Below are positions 8,386 through 18,328 of a stretch of 64,000 bases of DNA, in pieces. The position numbers and the translations under genes were made by a program. The notes beneath the pieces are model-generated. The model was not told the DNA's origin. It saw only the letters and a program-made list of their open reading frames with translations, and did not search any database. How positions within the stretch are numbered: position 1 is the stretch's first letter; each line of letters opens with the position of its first letter. Source of the stretch: Peptococcaceae bacterium BRH_c4b (lineage in GTDB: Bacteria; Bacillota; Desulfotomaculia; Desulfotomaculales; Desulfocucumaceae); contig LADO01000005.1 of NCBI GenBank assembly GCA_000961595.1, positions 1-64,000 of the forward strand. Direction: 5' to 3'.

Positions 8386-9188
8386 AAATTTTAGCCTCCT
8401 TTAAATTTTTTTAAATTGTCTGTGATATAATTGAATTTGTTTGGCGTTTCGATTTTATATCACCCCCTGAAGTCATTAATGTGAAATAGGTAACTAACTT
8501 ATTGTTTGGATTGTTTAAATTCTAGAAACCCTCTAGTTAAGCCGCCTTTTCCCTGTTGTCACTACATTTTGACACGTCTGTTGCCGCTTTATTCCCACCC
8601 CCCGGAGCCCCGTTTTTAGAAGGGTTGATACCATTTTGGCAGGTTCGTTTGACCGGTTTTCTGTCACTACGGATTGTGAATAAAGGTACAAGTCTTGGCA
8701 AAAAATAAAAAACTCTTTTTTTATCTGGCTTTGCAAGCCTGGTCGGAGTTTTTTTGTACTTAATTTCTGTCCAATAATTTCCCCCTGTTTTTGTATCTTG
8801 TTTGTACATTTTTTTTGTCTTTGATAGCCAGCCCTTGAGGCAACTATTATGTGTAATAATTCACTATCTTTATGATCATTTTTTTGCTATTTTTATTATA
8901 ACTGATCCATATTGAATGTGCAATATTTCACTATGAATATTTTTATATTAAAAATATTCTGACATATCGGAGATCGGAAAAAATTCAAGGGCTTCCTATT
9001 TTCCACACAACGTAAAAACCTTTTGGCAATAAAAGCCTTTGCGGCATGAAGTTGACATCATTTTGGCAAAGCGATATATTTCTTCTAGGCATTATATAAC
9101 ATACTGCGCGATAGTAAACCAACCGTGCTTTGTTAAATGCGGTCAACTGGTAAATGTTCGTTATAGTCTGATTTTTGGAGGAATTGTA
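8386..9188. other. Long AT-rich intergenic region
   Basis: Eight hundred bases between divergent genes. Overlapping leftward frames at 8533-8809 have low-complexity Lys/Pro content and no ribosome site, so they are not called. Short similar strings recur (CATTTTGACACG near 8567, CCATTTTGGCAGG near 8631, TCATTTTGGCAAAG near 9058). A weak hairpin with a T run lies near 8710-8757. It probably holds the promoters of the flanking genes and possibly decayed sequence. Confidence 0.4.
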
Positions 9189-9761
9189 ATGGCCAAGGGC
9201 GAATTAAGAAAGGATGTTTTAAAACAAAGAGCAGCCATGTTACTTGCTCAGGTTGAGGAAAAAAGCGCCACAATTATAAAAAGGATCGTCTGTCTTGAAG
9301 AATATATTGAGGCCAGGACAATAATGGCTTATGTGGATTTCCGCAACGAGGTGCGGACCGGTGCCCTGATTGAGCACTGCCTTGGCAGTAGCAAGCGGGT
9401 GGCCGTTCCCATCACCGATATTACCAATAAACTTTTGACTCCCTCGGAAATATTGCACTACCCGGAGGACTTGGCTCCCGGAGCCTGGGGCATATTAGAG
9501 CCTGCTCCCGGCTGTATCAGGCCTGTGGATCCCCGGGAACTGGATATGGTGATCATTCCGGGGGTGGCCTTTGACCTTAACGGGGACCGGCTGGGTTATG
9601 GAGGAGGTTTTTATGACCGGTTTTTGCCCCGGACCAGGCCGGGTACGGTTTTTGTTGCCTTAGCTTTTGAAATGCAAATAAAGGAAAACGTTTTTCCGGG
9701 GCCTCATGACTGCCCGATGCACATATTGGTTACCGAGGAAAGGGTAATAAAGTTTAGTTGA
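9189..9761 (+). CDS. 5-formyltetrahydrofolate cyclo-ligase
   Basis: A 190-aa cytoplasmic enzyme (MTHFS family) converting 5-formyl-THF and ATP to 5,10-methenyl-THF, a one-carbon salvage step. Family features are the N-terminal KGELRKDVLKQRAAML, MAYVDFRNEVRT, and the diagnostic VIIPGVAFDLNGDRLGYGGGFYDRFL followed by LAFEMQI. The ATG at 9189 is chosen because TTGGAGGAATTGTA precedes it; the frame is open upstream but without a family N-terminus. It stands just ahead of the formate dehydrogenase operon. The folate link between the two is suggestive, though a 136-base gap separates them. Confidence 0.93.
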   Translation: MAKGELRKDVLKQRAAMLLAQVEEKSATIIKRIVCLEEYIEARTIMAYVDFRNEVRTGALIEHCLGSSKRVAVPITDITNKLLTPSEILHYPEDLAPGAWGILEPAPGCIRPVDPRELDMVIIPGVAFDLNGDRLGYGGGFYDRFLPRTRPGTVFVALAFEMQIKENVFPGPHDCPMHILVTEERVIKFS

Positions 9762-9897
9762 TTAATTTTTGATGGTTCGGGTGGGGAACGCTCTCAATAT
9801 TTTCCGGCTGTTCGGGGGTGGACTGCCGGGAGAAACTCGCCGGGGCCTTCAATGGGTATTTATAATAAAGGGGAGAGAACTGAGAGGAGGGTTTAAT

Positions 9898-10383
9898 TTG
9901 TCTTGCCAATGCGGACACAATGATGATGCTGCCAAGCAGGAGGCGCTGCAAAAAGCGCTGGACAAGTACAAAATAGTGAAAGGCGGTCTGATACCTCTCT
10001 TGCAGGAAGCCCAGGAGATATACGGGTACCTGCCCAAAGAGGTCATGCAGCAGATTTCCAGGGGGATGGGCATTCCGTTCAGCAAAACTTTCGGCGTGGT
10101 AACTTTTTATGCCCAGTTTCACTTAAAGCCACGGGGGCGCAATATTATTCGCGTCTGCCAGGGCACGGCCTGCCACGTAAGGGGGGCGTCCAAAGTGTTT
10201 GACGGGGTGTCTAAAAAACTGGGCGTTGGTAAAAACGGAACCACTGGTGACCTGCGTTATACACTGGAGACTGTAGCCTGCCTGGGTGCCTGCGGACTGG
10301 CCCCGGTAATGATGGTTAATGATGATACACACGGCCGCCTTACCCCGGACAAGGCCGTAAGCACGCTGGAAAAGTACGAATAG
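9898..10383 (+). CDS. NuoE-like [2Fe-2S] subunit of the formate dehydrogenase complex
   Basis: A 161-aa protein, the usual NuoE/HydC-family length, starting at TTG 9898 after GAGAGGAGGG. The thioredoxin-like [2Fe-2S] fold is shown by four Cys in the order CQGTACH...CLGACG (Cx4C and Cx3C). A typical helical N-terminal part (LIPLLQEAQEIYGYLPKEVM) precedes it. The subunit feeds electrons to or from the NuoF-like subunit 17 bases downstream. Homologous small subunits occur in bifurcating hydrogenases (HydABC) and in the FdhF2-HylABC formate dehydrogenase of Gottschalkia acidurici. Soluble and cytoplasmic by sequence. Confidence 0.92.
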   Translation: MSCQCGHNDDAAKQEALQKALDKYKIVKGGLIPLLQEAQEIYGYLPKEVMQQISRGMGIPFSKTFGVVTFYAQFHLKPRGRNIIRVCQGTACHVRGASKVFDGVSKKLGVGKNGTTGDLRYTLETVACLGACGLAPVMMVNDDTHGRLTPDKAVSTLEKYE

Positions 10384-10400
10384 GAAGGAGGCCGTGAGAA

Positions 10401-12353
10401 ATGGAAAACCTTATAGATAAATGTTGCGACAAATGTACACACGCACCGGCTACTCCCTGTAAAGATTATATCAAGTGCCGTAAAGAGGGTCCCATTTGCC
10501 ACCAGGATGAAACCTGCAAACAGAAAAGACAGGATTTCCTGGCTGCTATTAATCTTTCCGAGGGTAGCGCAAATCTACAGGTGCTGATTTGCGCCGGTAC
10601 CGGCTGCGCCTCTTCAGGGTCCGGCAAACTGGTTAAAAAACTGGAAGACGAACTGGCAGCCAATGGGCTGGCTGATCAAGTGCAAATAAAAATCACCGGT
10701 TGTCACGGTTTTTGCGAGCAGGGCCCGCTGATGATCGTGGAGCCCAGGAAAACATTTTATACCAGGGTGGAAGAGGAAGACGTGGCCGAAATTGTGTCCA
10801 GCGATCTGGTCAAGGGCGAAGTGGTGGAGCGGCTGCTGTTCAAAGATCCCAACACCGGGGAAGCTGCCAAAACCTACGAAACGGTACCCTTTTATGCCCG
10901 CCAGAAGCGTCTGGTGCTGCATAACTGCGGCCATATCAACCCGGAGGCTTTATCCGACTATATCGTCAAAGACGGCTATGCAGGATTTTCCAGAGCCTTG
11001 TTTGAGCTGACGCCTGACCAGGTGGTTGATGAGGTAAAAACATCAGGCCTGCGGGGCAGGGGCGGCGGTGGTTTTCCCACCGGTATGAAATGGGGTTTTG
11101 TACGCCAGGCCCAGGGTGACAAAAAATACGTGGTATGCAACGCTGACGAAGGTGATCCCGGCGCGTTTATGGACCGCAGCGTGCTGGAGGGAGATCCCCA
11201 CGCGGTGCTGGAGGGTATGATGACCTGCGGTTACGCCGTGGGTGCGGACGAGGGTTATATTTACGTGCGGGCCGAGTATCCTCTGGCCATTCAGCGTTTG
11301 AAGATAGCCATCGCTCAGGCCGAGGAATGCGGCATAATAGGCGATAATATAATGAATTCCGGTTTCAATTTCCACCTTAAGATTAAAGCTGGCGCCGGCG
11401 CCTTTGTGTGTGGCGAGGAAACTGCTCTGCTCACCTCCATTGAGGGCAACCGGGGCATGCCCAGGGTAAGGCCTCCCTTCCCGGCGAACAGCGGTCTGTG
11501 GGCCAAACCAACCTGTCTGAACAACGTTGAAACCTTTGCCAATGTGCCGCAAATTTTGCGCAACGGCGGCTCCTGGTATGCCTCCATGGGCACCGAAAAG
11601 AGCAAGGGTACCAAAATTTTCGCCCTCACCGGCAAAGTAAACAATACCGGTTTGGTGGAAGTTCCCATGGGAATAAGTATGAGGGAAATCATATTTGACA
11701 TCGGCGGCGGTATCCAGGGCGGCAAAAAGTTCAAGGCCGTGCAAATAGGCGGACCCTCCGGCGGTTGTCTGCCAGATGAGCTTTTGGACCGGCCAGTGGA
11801 TTACGATTCCCTTATCTCGGTGGGGGCCATGATGGGTTCCGGTGGCCTGGTGGTTATGGACGAAACCACCTGCATGGTGGATGTGGCCAGATTCTTCCTG
11901 ACCTTTACCCAGTCCGAATCCTGCGGCAAGTGTACCCCCTGCCGGGAGGGCACCACCAGGATGCTGGAAATACTCACCCGTATTTGCAACGGGGAAGGCA
12001 AAATGGAAGATATTGATACCCTGGAAAGGCTGGGCCGGGTAGTTAAAAACACTGCCCTGTGCGGTCTGGGACAGACCTGCCCCAACCCCATACTGTCAAC
12101 CCTGCGTTACTTTAAAGATGAATATATTGCCCATATTCAGGATAAACATTGCCCTGCGGGTAACTGTGCGGCATTGCTTACCTTCCGGATTGACCCGGAA
12201 AAATGCAAAGGCTGCGGCAAATGCCTCAAGAGCTGCCCGGCCGGGGCTATCACCGGTGAGAAAAAGATGCCCCACGTGATCGATGTGGCCAAGTGTATCA
12301 AATGCGGAAGCTGCCTGATGGGTTGCAAATTTGAAGCCATTCAAAAGGTTTAA
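10401..12353 (+). CDS. NuoF-like FMN/Fe-S NAD(P)-binding subunit
   Basis: A 650-aa protein of the HydB/HylB/NuoF type. In order: a Cys-rich N-terminus (nine Cys within ~40 residues), a thioredoxin-like [2Fe-2S] domain (~60-150: CAGTGC...CHGFC), the FMN/NAD-binding NuoF domain (GLRGRGGGGFPTGMKW, CNADEGDPGAFMDR, AFVCGEETALL), a SLBB region, the NuoF [4Fe-4S] site (SCGKCTPCREG...CGLGQTCPNP), and two C-terminal ferredoxin clusters (CKGCGKCLKSCP, CIKCGSCLMGC). This plan matches subunits of electron-bifurcating complexes, which couple NAD(P), ferredoxin and a third partner. Bifurcation itself is inferred. The Cys-rich N-terminal stretch is longer than I expect. Confidence 0.92.
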   Translation: MENLIDKCCDKCTHAPATPCKDYIKCRKEGPICHQDETCKQKRQDFLAAINLSEGSANLQVLICAGTGCASSGSGKLVKKLEDELAANGLADQVQIKITGCHGFCEQGPLMIVEPRKTFYTRVEEEDVAEIVSSDLVKGEVVERLLFKDPNTGEAAKTYETVPFYARQKRLVLHNCGHINPEALSDYIVKDGYAGFSRALFELTPDQVVDEVKTSGLRGRGGGGFPTGMKWGFVRQAQGDKKYVVCNADEGDPGAFMDRSVLEGDPHAVLEGMMTCGYAVGADEGYIYVRAEYPLAIQRLKIAIAQAEECGIIGDNIMNSGFNFHLKIKAGAGAFVCGEETALLTSIEGNRGMPRVRPPFPANSGLWAKPTCLNNVETFANVPQILRNGGSWYASMGTEKSKGTKIFALTGKVNNTGLVEVPMGISMREIIFDIGGGIQGGKKFKAVQIGGPSGGCLPDELLDRPVDYDSLISVGAMMGSGGLVVMDETTCMVDVARFFLTFTQSESCGKCTPCREGTTRMLEILTRICNGEGKMEDIDTLERLGRVVKNTALCGLGQTCPNPILSTLRYFKDEYIAHIQDKHCPAGNCAALLTFRIDPEKCKGCGKCLKSCPAGAITGEKKMPHVIDVAKCIKCGSCLMGCKFEAIQKV

Positions 12354-12371
12354 GACTGGAGGTGTGTGTAA

Positions 12372-13307
12372 GTGGCGAATGTCACGCTAACCATAAACGG
12401 GGTTAAGGTAACCGTTCCCAAGGGAACTACCGTACTGGAGGCGGCTACCGGAGCAGGATTTTTCATTCCTATTTTCTGCCACACTCCGGAACTAACCGGC
12501 TTCGGGGCATGCCGGATTTGTGTGGTGGAGATACAGGGCATGCGCAACCTGCCTGCTTCCTGTGTTACCGAGGCCACCGAGGGAATGGTGGTGCAGACCG
12601 AATCCCCGGCGGTGGTGGAAGCCCGCAAAACAATACTGGAACTTATCCTGGCCAACCATCCCCAGGACTGCCTTACCTGCGAGAAGAACGGCAACTGTCT
12701 ATTACAAGACTATGCTTTCCGCTATGGTGTAAAGGGACCCGGTTTCGAGGGGCAAAGGCACTCTTTCAGTATTGATGACAGTAACCCGTATATTATAAGG
12801 GATTTGAATAAATGTATTTTATGCGGCAGATGTGTGCGCACCTGTGCCCAGGTAAAAGACCGGGCGGTGATTGATTACGCCTTTCGGGGATTCGACACTA
12901 AGATTGCAGCCCCCATGGATACTCCCCTGGGTGAGTCGGACTGCGTTTACTGCGGTCGCTGCGTGGCGGTATGCCCGGTGGGAGCCCTTTCCTACAAGCG
13001 CCTGTCCGGTCAGGGCAGGGTCTGGGAGATGGAGAAAAAGCCCGTTACCTGCACTTTCTGTGACAGCGGCTGCGAGTTTGACCTTGTTTCCAAAAACGGC
13101 AAGGTTATCGGCGTAGCGGCGAAGGCCCCCGGCCCGGGCCGTCCCCTCTGCCTGAAAGGACGCCTGGGGCTGGAACTGCTGTACTGTGATCAGCCCCAGG
13201 CTCCGCAGTTGAAAAAGGACGGGGAGTTCACGGAGGTTCCCTGGGCGGAGGCCCTGGGTCTGGAAGGCGTGCTGGATAAAATTAAGAAGATGGAGAACAA
13301 ACAGTAA
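12372..13307 (+). CDS. NuoG-like Fe-S subunit, truncated paralog of FdhA
   Basis: A 311-aa protein starting at GTG 12372 after GGAGGTG. It has a plant-type [2Fe-2S] domain (CHTPELTGFGACRICVVE), the Cys/His cluster loop (HPQDCLTCEKNGNC), two [4Fe-4S] motifs (CILCGRCVRTCAQ, CVYCGRCVAVCP), and then only the first ~80 residues of the Mo-pterin oxidoreductase domain, whose CTFCDSGC...C cluster ligands survive. It stops at IKKMENKQ. It closely parallels the first third of the FdhA gene downstream. It probably acts as an electron-wire subunit; it has no Mo or Sec site. Confidence 0.85.
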   Translation: MANVTLTINGVKVTVPKGTTVLEAATGAGFFIPIFCHTPELTGFGACRICVVEIQGMRNLPASCVTEATEGMVVQTESPAVVEARKTILELILANHPQDCLTCEKNGNCLLQDYAFRYGVKGPGFEGQRHSFSIDDSNPYIIRDLNKCILCGRCVRTCAQVKDRAVIDYAFRGFDTKIAAPMDTPLGESDCVYCGRCVAVCPVGALSYKRLSGQGRVWEMEKKPVTCTFCDSGCEFDLVSKNGKVIGVAAKAPGPGRPLCLKGRLGLELLYCDQPQAPQLKKDGEFTEVPWAEALGLEGVLDKIKKMENKQ

Positions 13308-13323
13308 TCATCGGGCTAATAAT

Positions 13324-13383
13324 GCCTGAGGTCACCCGGGATATTTTTCCGGCTTTGTTTTACCGGTTCTGGTGACACCAGGC
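13324..13383 (+). promoter_or_regulatory. Intercistronic inverted repeat
   Basis: GCCTGAGGTCACC pairs with GGTGACACCAGGC except for a 2-base internal mismatch, enclosing a 34-base loop that itself has CCGG repeats. It lies between the truncated NuoG-like gene and fdhA. There is no T tract, so it may be a processing or mRNA-stability hairpin rather than a terminator. Confidence 0.5.
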
Positions 13384-13420
13384 GTCGTACACCCTTTTGA
13401 ATACGGAAAGGAGGTTCTAG

Positions 13421-16108
13421 GTGGCTGAAGTAACTTTAACCATTAACGGCGGGCAGATTACAGTGCCTCAGGGCAGCACCATACTTAACGCGGCCCAAAA
13501 AATGGGCGTTTTTATACCCACCCTGTGCTACGACCCGGAGCTTACCATAGATGGCTCCTGCCGCATGTGCGTGGTGGAGGTAAAGGGCGCCAGGACTTTG
13601 ATGATATCCTGCGCCACCGCCGCCACCGAGGGCATGGTGGTAGAGACTGAGTCGCCGGCGGTAATTGAAGCCAGGAAAACCATTCTGGAGCTGCTGCTGG
13701 CCAATCACCCCCTGGACTGCCTTACCTGCGGCAGGAACGGGGACTGCCGCCTGCAAGATTATGCCTACAGGTACGGAGTTAAAGAGGGCGGCTTCGCAGG
13801 GGCCATGCACCAGTATCCCATTGAAGACGACAATCCTTTTATTGTCAGGGATATGAATAAATGCATACTCTGCGGCAAATGCGTCCGGGCCTGCGCCCAA
13901 ATTCAGGGCAAAAACGTGGTGGACTATACCTACCGGGGGTTCGACACCAAAATAGCTCCCGCCATGGATACTACCCTGGCCGGTTCCGACTGCGTTTTCT
14001 GCGGCAACTGCGTGGCGGTCTGCCCGGTGGGAGCGCTGCAGGAAAAGGTTTTGCGGTCCAAGGCACGTACCTGGGAAATCAACAAGGTGCGTACCACCTG
14101 CCCGTATTGCGGCACCGGTTGCAATTTTGATTTAAATGTTAAGGACGGCAAGGTGGTGGGGGTAACCTCCTGCGACGGGGATGTTAACGGTCGTGCCCTG
14201 TGCGTAAAGGGCCGCTTCGGCTATGGCTTTATCCACCATCCGGACCGGCTTAGCAAACCGCTGATTAAAAAGGACGGCCAGTTTGTGGAAGCCTCCTGGG
14301 AGGAAGCCCTTGCCCTGGTGGCGGAGAAACTTGGCGGTATAAGGGATAATAACGGTCCGGATGCGCTGGCGGTACTGAGTTCCGCCCGCTGTACCAACGA
14401 AGAAAACTATCTGCTTAGCAAATTAACCCGCGCGGTGTTCGGTACCAATAATATCGACCACTGCGCCCGTCTCTGACACGCTCCAACTGTCGCCGGTCTG
14501 GCGACTGCATTTGGAAGCGGGGCTATGACAAATCCCATACAGGACGTGGCCGGGGCCGACTTTATATTTGCTATTGGCACTAACACTACGGAATCACACC
14601 CCATTATCGGGCTGCAGGTGAAAAAGGCCGTCAGGGGAGGTTCCACCCTGGTGGTGGCGGACCCCCGGAAGACTGAAGTAGCCGAATTGGCGAAAGTTCA
14701 TCTACAGATTAAATCTGGCTCCGACATTGCCCTGCTAAACGGCATGGCCAATGTGATTATAGCCGAGGATTTATACAACAAGGAGTTTGTGGCGGAAAGA
14801 ACCGAGGATTTTGAGGCCTTTAAGGCAGCCGTAGAGAAATACACCCCTGAATATGTAGAGGGAATTACCGGCATTGCTGCTGCTAGCCTGAGGGAAGTTG
14901 CCCGGGGCTACGCCAGGGTGAAAAATGCTACCATTCTCTACACCATGGGTATCACCCAGCACATCTGCGGCACCCATAATGTGTTTGCGGTGGCCAACTT
15001 GTCCATGCTTTGCGGGCATATCGGCAAGCCCAACAGCGGGGTCAACCCCCTGCGGGGCCAGAACAATGTGCAGGGAGCCTGCGATATGGGCGCACTGCCG
15101 GCGGTGCTTACCGGTTATCAGGGTGTGGGGCTGGATGATGTCAGGGCCAGATTCGCCTCAGCCTGGGGATTGGAAAGCCTGCCGGCCAAACCCGGTATAA
15201 CCGTGGGCGAAATGCTTGAGGGCGCCTCCCACGGCACCATTAAGGGCATGTATATTATGGGCGAAAATCCGGTGTTATCCGACCCGGATGCGAATCATGT
15301 CGTACATGCTCTGGATAAGCTCGACTTTTTAGTGGTGCAGGACATTTTCCTCACCGAAACTGCCCAGCTGGCAGACGTGGTGCTGCCGGCGGCCAGCTTT
15401 GCCGAAAAGGACGGCACCTTCTCCAATACCGAGCGGCGGGTGCAGAGGGTGCGCAAGGCCGTGGAGCCGGTGGGCGAGGCCAGGCCGGACTGGCAGATTT
15501 TATGCCAGGTTGCCACCGCCATGGGCTATCCCATGAATTATGCTTCTCCGGCTGACATAATGAAAGAAATAGCGTCCCTTACCCCGTCCTACGGCGGCAT
15601 TTCCTACGAGCGGCTGGAGCAGGGGGGCATACAGTGGCCCTGCCCCAATCCGGAACATCCCGGCACGCCGGTATTGCATGTGGGTAAATTCTCCCGGGGT
15701 ATGGGCAAATTCAACCCCGTTGAATACGTGGCGCCGGCGGAAATGCCGGACGAGCAGTACCCGCTGGTACTCAGCACCGGGCGGAGGCACTTCCATTACC
15801 ATACCGGCACCATGACCATGCGCACCGGGGCACTGGAAGTGTATTACGGCACCGAATACCTGGAGATAAACTCCGCCGACGCCGCGAAGCTGGTAATTTG
15901 CGACGGGGATAAGGTGAAGGTTTCCTCCCGCCGGGGTAGTGTGGAGCTAAGCGCCCGGATTACCGATGTGGTACCCGAGGGGCTGGTGTTTACCTCCTTC
16001 CATTTCCCGGAGGTAGCCATCAACAGGCTTACCAACCCGGCCCGGGACAGCATTGCCAAAATACCGGAGTTTAAAGTCTGCGCCGTTAAGGTCGAGAAAA
16101 CAGCATAA
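13421..16108 (+). CDS. fdhA: Selenocysteine-containing formate dehydrogenase alpha subunit
   Basis: One 895-aa protein read through an in-frame TGA at 14474-14476 (residue 352) as selenocysteine. Before it: a [2Fe-2S] domain (CYDPELTIDGSCRMC), a Cys/His loop (DCLTCGRNGDC), two [4Fe-4S] sites and the CPYCGTGC cluster of the Mo/W-bisPGD domain. Across the TGA the frame reads HCARL-U-HAPTVAGLATAFGSGAM, the Sec site of FdhF-type enzymes. After it come the NPIQD, GQNNVQGACDMG and C-terminal pterin-binding (HYHTGTMTMRTGAL) regions. It oxidises formate or reduces CO2 in the cytoplasm. The GTG start follows GAAAGGAGG. NuoE- and NuoF-like subunits in the operon indicate NAD(P)/ferredoxin coupling. Simple gene callers will split it at the TGA. 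Confidence 0.95.
14474..14505 (+). promoter_or_regulatory. UGA codon and bacterial SECIS element
   Basis: Eighteen bases after the TGA stands the apical loop GGTCT, closed by a perfect 6-bp stem GTCGCC/GGCGAC (14489-14505). The E. coli fdhF SECIS has the same GGUCU loop at the same spacing, where SelB binds. selB and selC are not in the window. Confidence 0.9.
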
Positions 16109-16116
16109 GATTACTT

Positions 16117-16152
16117 TTAAAACTGCCCCGGTAAATACCGGGGCAGTTTTTT
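16117..16152 (+). terminator. Terminator of the formate dehydrogenase operon
   Basis: AAAACTGCCCCGGTA pairs with TACCGGGGCAGTTTT, followed by further T residues. Confidence 0.9.
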
Positions 16153-16281
16153 AATAAAAATCAATGCGTATAATATTTAGAATGCTCACAAAAACAATCC
16201 CCCAACTTGCCATAAAATACTACGTCACAACTGCAACAATATCAAAAATATTGATAAGCATATTTTCTTATACAATACGAC

Positions 16282-16310
16282 AAAAAATCACTCGAAAGGG
16301 TGATTTTTTT
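16282..16310. terminator. Short terminator-like hairpin
   Basis: AAAATCACTC-GAAA-GGGTGATTTTTTT, a tetraloop hairpin with a T run. It lies 48 bases ahead of the GTG of the secreted-protein gene, so it may end a short transcript or attenuate that gene. Confidence 0.6.
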
Positions 16311-16357
16311 CATGCGGGACTACTATATTATGGTTTGTAAAACTAGGAGTGATATTT

Positions 16358-18243
16358 GTGAAATCATGTAAGACAAAAAAAAGCAGCCCCGCAAAGTTCC
16401 TTGCCTTTTTTTAATACTGCTGTTCACACTGCTTGCGGTAGCAGTCCTGGCGGCGCCAGCTCTGGCTGATGCGCCGCCTGCGGTAAATCTCAACCAGGAG
16501 TACAGTGGTGTTTTCAGCAAAGGTGGGGAGTTGGCGGATTACACCCTGGACATCCCGCAGGACGGCTTGGTCCAGTTGGACGCCTGGTTCGGCGGCTCAA
16601 ACATGGATGTGCTTGTGGCTGTGACAGGCGCCGACAGCGGCCCGGCCTATGGAGAACACAAGTTTTTGTCGGGGACCGGCTTTTCTTCTGACAGCCGGCC
16701 ATTCGACAACGGGTTTGGCGGCCCGCTGTCGGTGAAAGCCGGCCAGTATTATTACGGTAAAGTTTCCAACAGCGTGGTGTTTACCCTTGCTGCGGGGAGG
16801 TACCGGCTGACCGTGACTAACTGGGGCTGGGACGAGGGATATGACTACAAATTCAAGGTAAATTTCTGGCCGTCCCGCTGGCCCGCAGACAGCGAGTCCA
16901 ACGATACGCCAGCCCTGGCACTGCCTGCTGCCTTCGGCGGATGGCAAAGCGGCCGCCTGGCCTATAACACTGAAAATGAAAGCGCCCGGGACAAAGTGGA
17001 TTATTACACCTTTTCCCTGCAGTCGGACGTGGACCTGCAGGTGGAATACGGCGACGACGACTATCTGGGAGCCCGCTTTGCCGTCTGCGATCAGAGTGGC
17101 AATGCCATGAGAGGCGACGTTTACGACAGCGGGGGCAACATCCTTTCGCAGGGAGCGGAGTCCTTCGCCACACTCATAGCCGGCCAGCCGCCGTATATGT
17201 ACGTACCGCCGGAAGGTTGCACTGATAACGTCAGGACGGCAAAGCTTACCTTAAAAACTGGCCGGTATTACGTGAAGGTTGAAGAAACGAGAAACCTGGG
17301 GGGCGCGTACCGTTTCCGCCTGGGTATGGCGCAACAACAGCCTGCGGCACCGCCTCCGGTGCAACAGCAACCCGTTACGCAGTACCCGGCGCAGCAACAG
17401 CCCGCGCAGCAGGTACGTACTGAAACACCAGCCTACACCGGCAGTGGCGGTATAAGCATAATGGTCAACAAATCTCTCATTCGCCCGGACGTGCCGCCGC
17501 AAATCATCAACGGACGCACCATGGTGCCGGTGCGTTTCGTGGCCCAGGCCCTGGACTGCCGGGTAGACTGGGACGAAGCTACCCAAACGGTGGTGATAAC
17601 CTCGCCGGGGCATTACAAAGCTGTCCCGCCGCCCAACGGCACCGGGCAAATCCTCATCTTGGTCGACGGTAATTTGATTAACCCGGACGTGCCGCCGCAG
17701 CTTATCAACAACCGCACCATGGTGCCGGTGCGCTTCATCGCCGAGGCCATGGGAACCAGGGTGGACTGGGACGAGGCGACGCAAACCGTGAGTATCGATA
17801 GTGGCGCGGGAACGGCGCCGGAGTCCGGCACAGTAGTCCACCCGCCGCTGGTGGGACCCTACATCGACCAGAGCACCCAGGTTCTGTTGGAAAGGCGGAC
17901 GGACGCCGGCGGGAGGGAAATCTTCGTACCCACGGACAGGTCGCAGGTGCCGGTAAAAGCCGGTGTCCCGGTAATTAACGCTTCCGTGCTTCTGGAGAAC
18001 GCCTTGCACGGTCAAAATATCAAGGCCGTGCTGGAATACAACCACGGTGAGGCCAGTCTAACCACTGAAGATTTGATCATGCCGAAAAGCGGCTCCGGTT
18101 ACATCGGTTTCAGCTTTACCCAATCTACCGCAGAGTGGCCTACGGGAGACTATGAAATAAAAATCTTCCTGGACGGCGTTTACAAGGCTTCCACGCCCTT
18201 TGACGTTGTGGAAGAGGACGGGACAAACGTCTACGGGGGCTAG
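16358..18243 (+). pseudogene. Secreted protein with two copper-amine-oxidase N-like domains; signal peptide frameshifted
   Basis: The main frame begins to look like protein upstream of any start codon. Joining GTG 16358 (AGGAG 8 bases before) to it through a 1-base shift in an A8 (16373-16380) or T7 (16406-16412) run restores a classic signal peptide (FLAFFLILLFTLLAVAVLAAPALA, with ALA cleavage). The mature part has a jelly-roll-like pre-peptidase-type N-half, a Gln/Pro linker, and two copies of the domain holding INGRTMVPVRFVAQAL and INNRTMVPVRFIAEAM, usual in secreted Firmicutes proteins. As sequenced, only an internal TTG at 16531 is available, which would lack export. Confidence 0.75.
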
Positions 18244-18328
18244 CTTAAACAGGTGAAGGTTCAGGTAAAAAACCGCACCACGGGTGTATGCGCACGTTGG
18301 CCGCGCATTTGCCAGGCGTGGCAAGTAG

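Noticed and set aside
8533-8809. Two overlapping leftward frames of 67 and 90 aa
   Set aside because: Low-complexity Lys/Pro content, no ribosome site and no family resemblance; left as intergenic.
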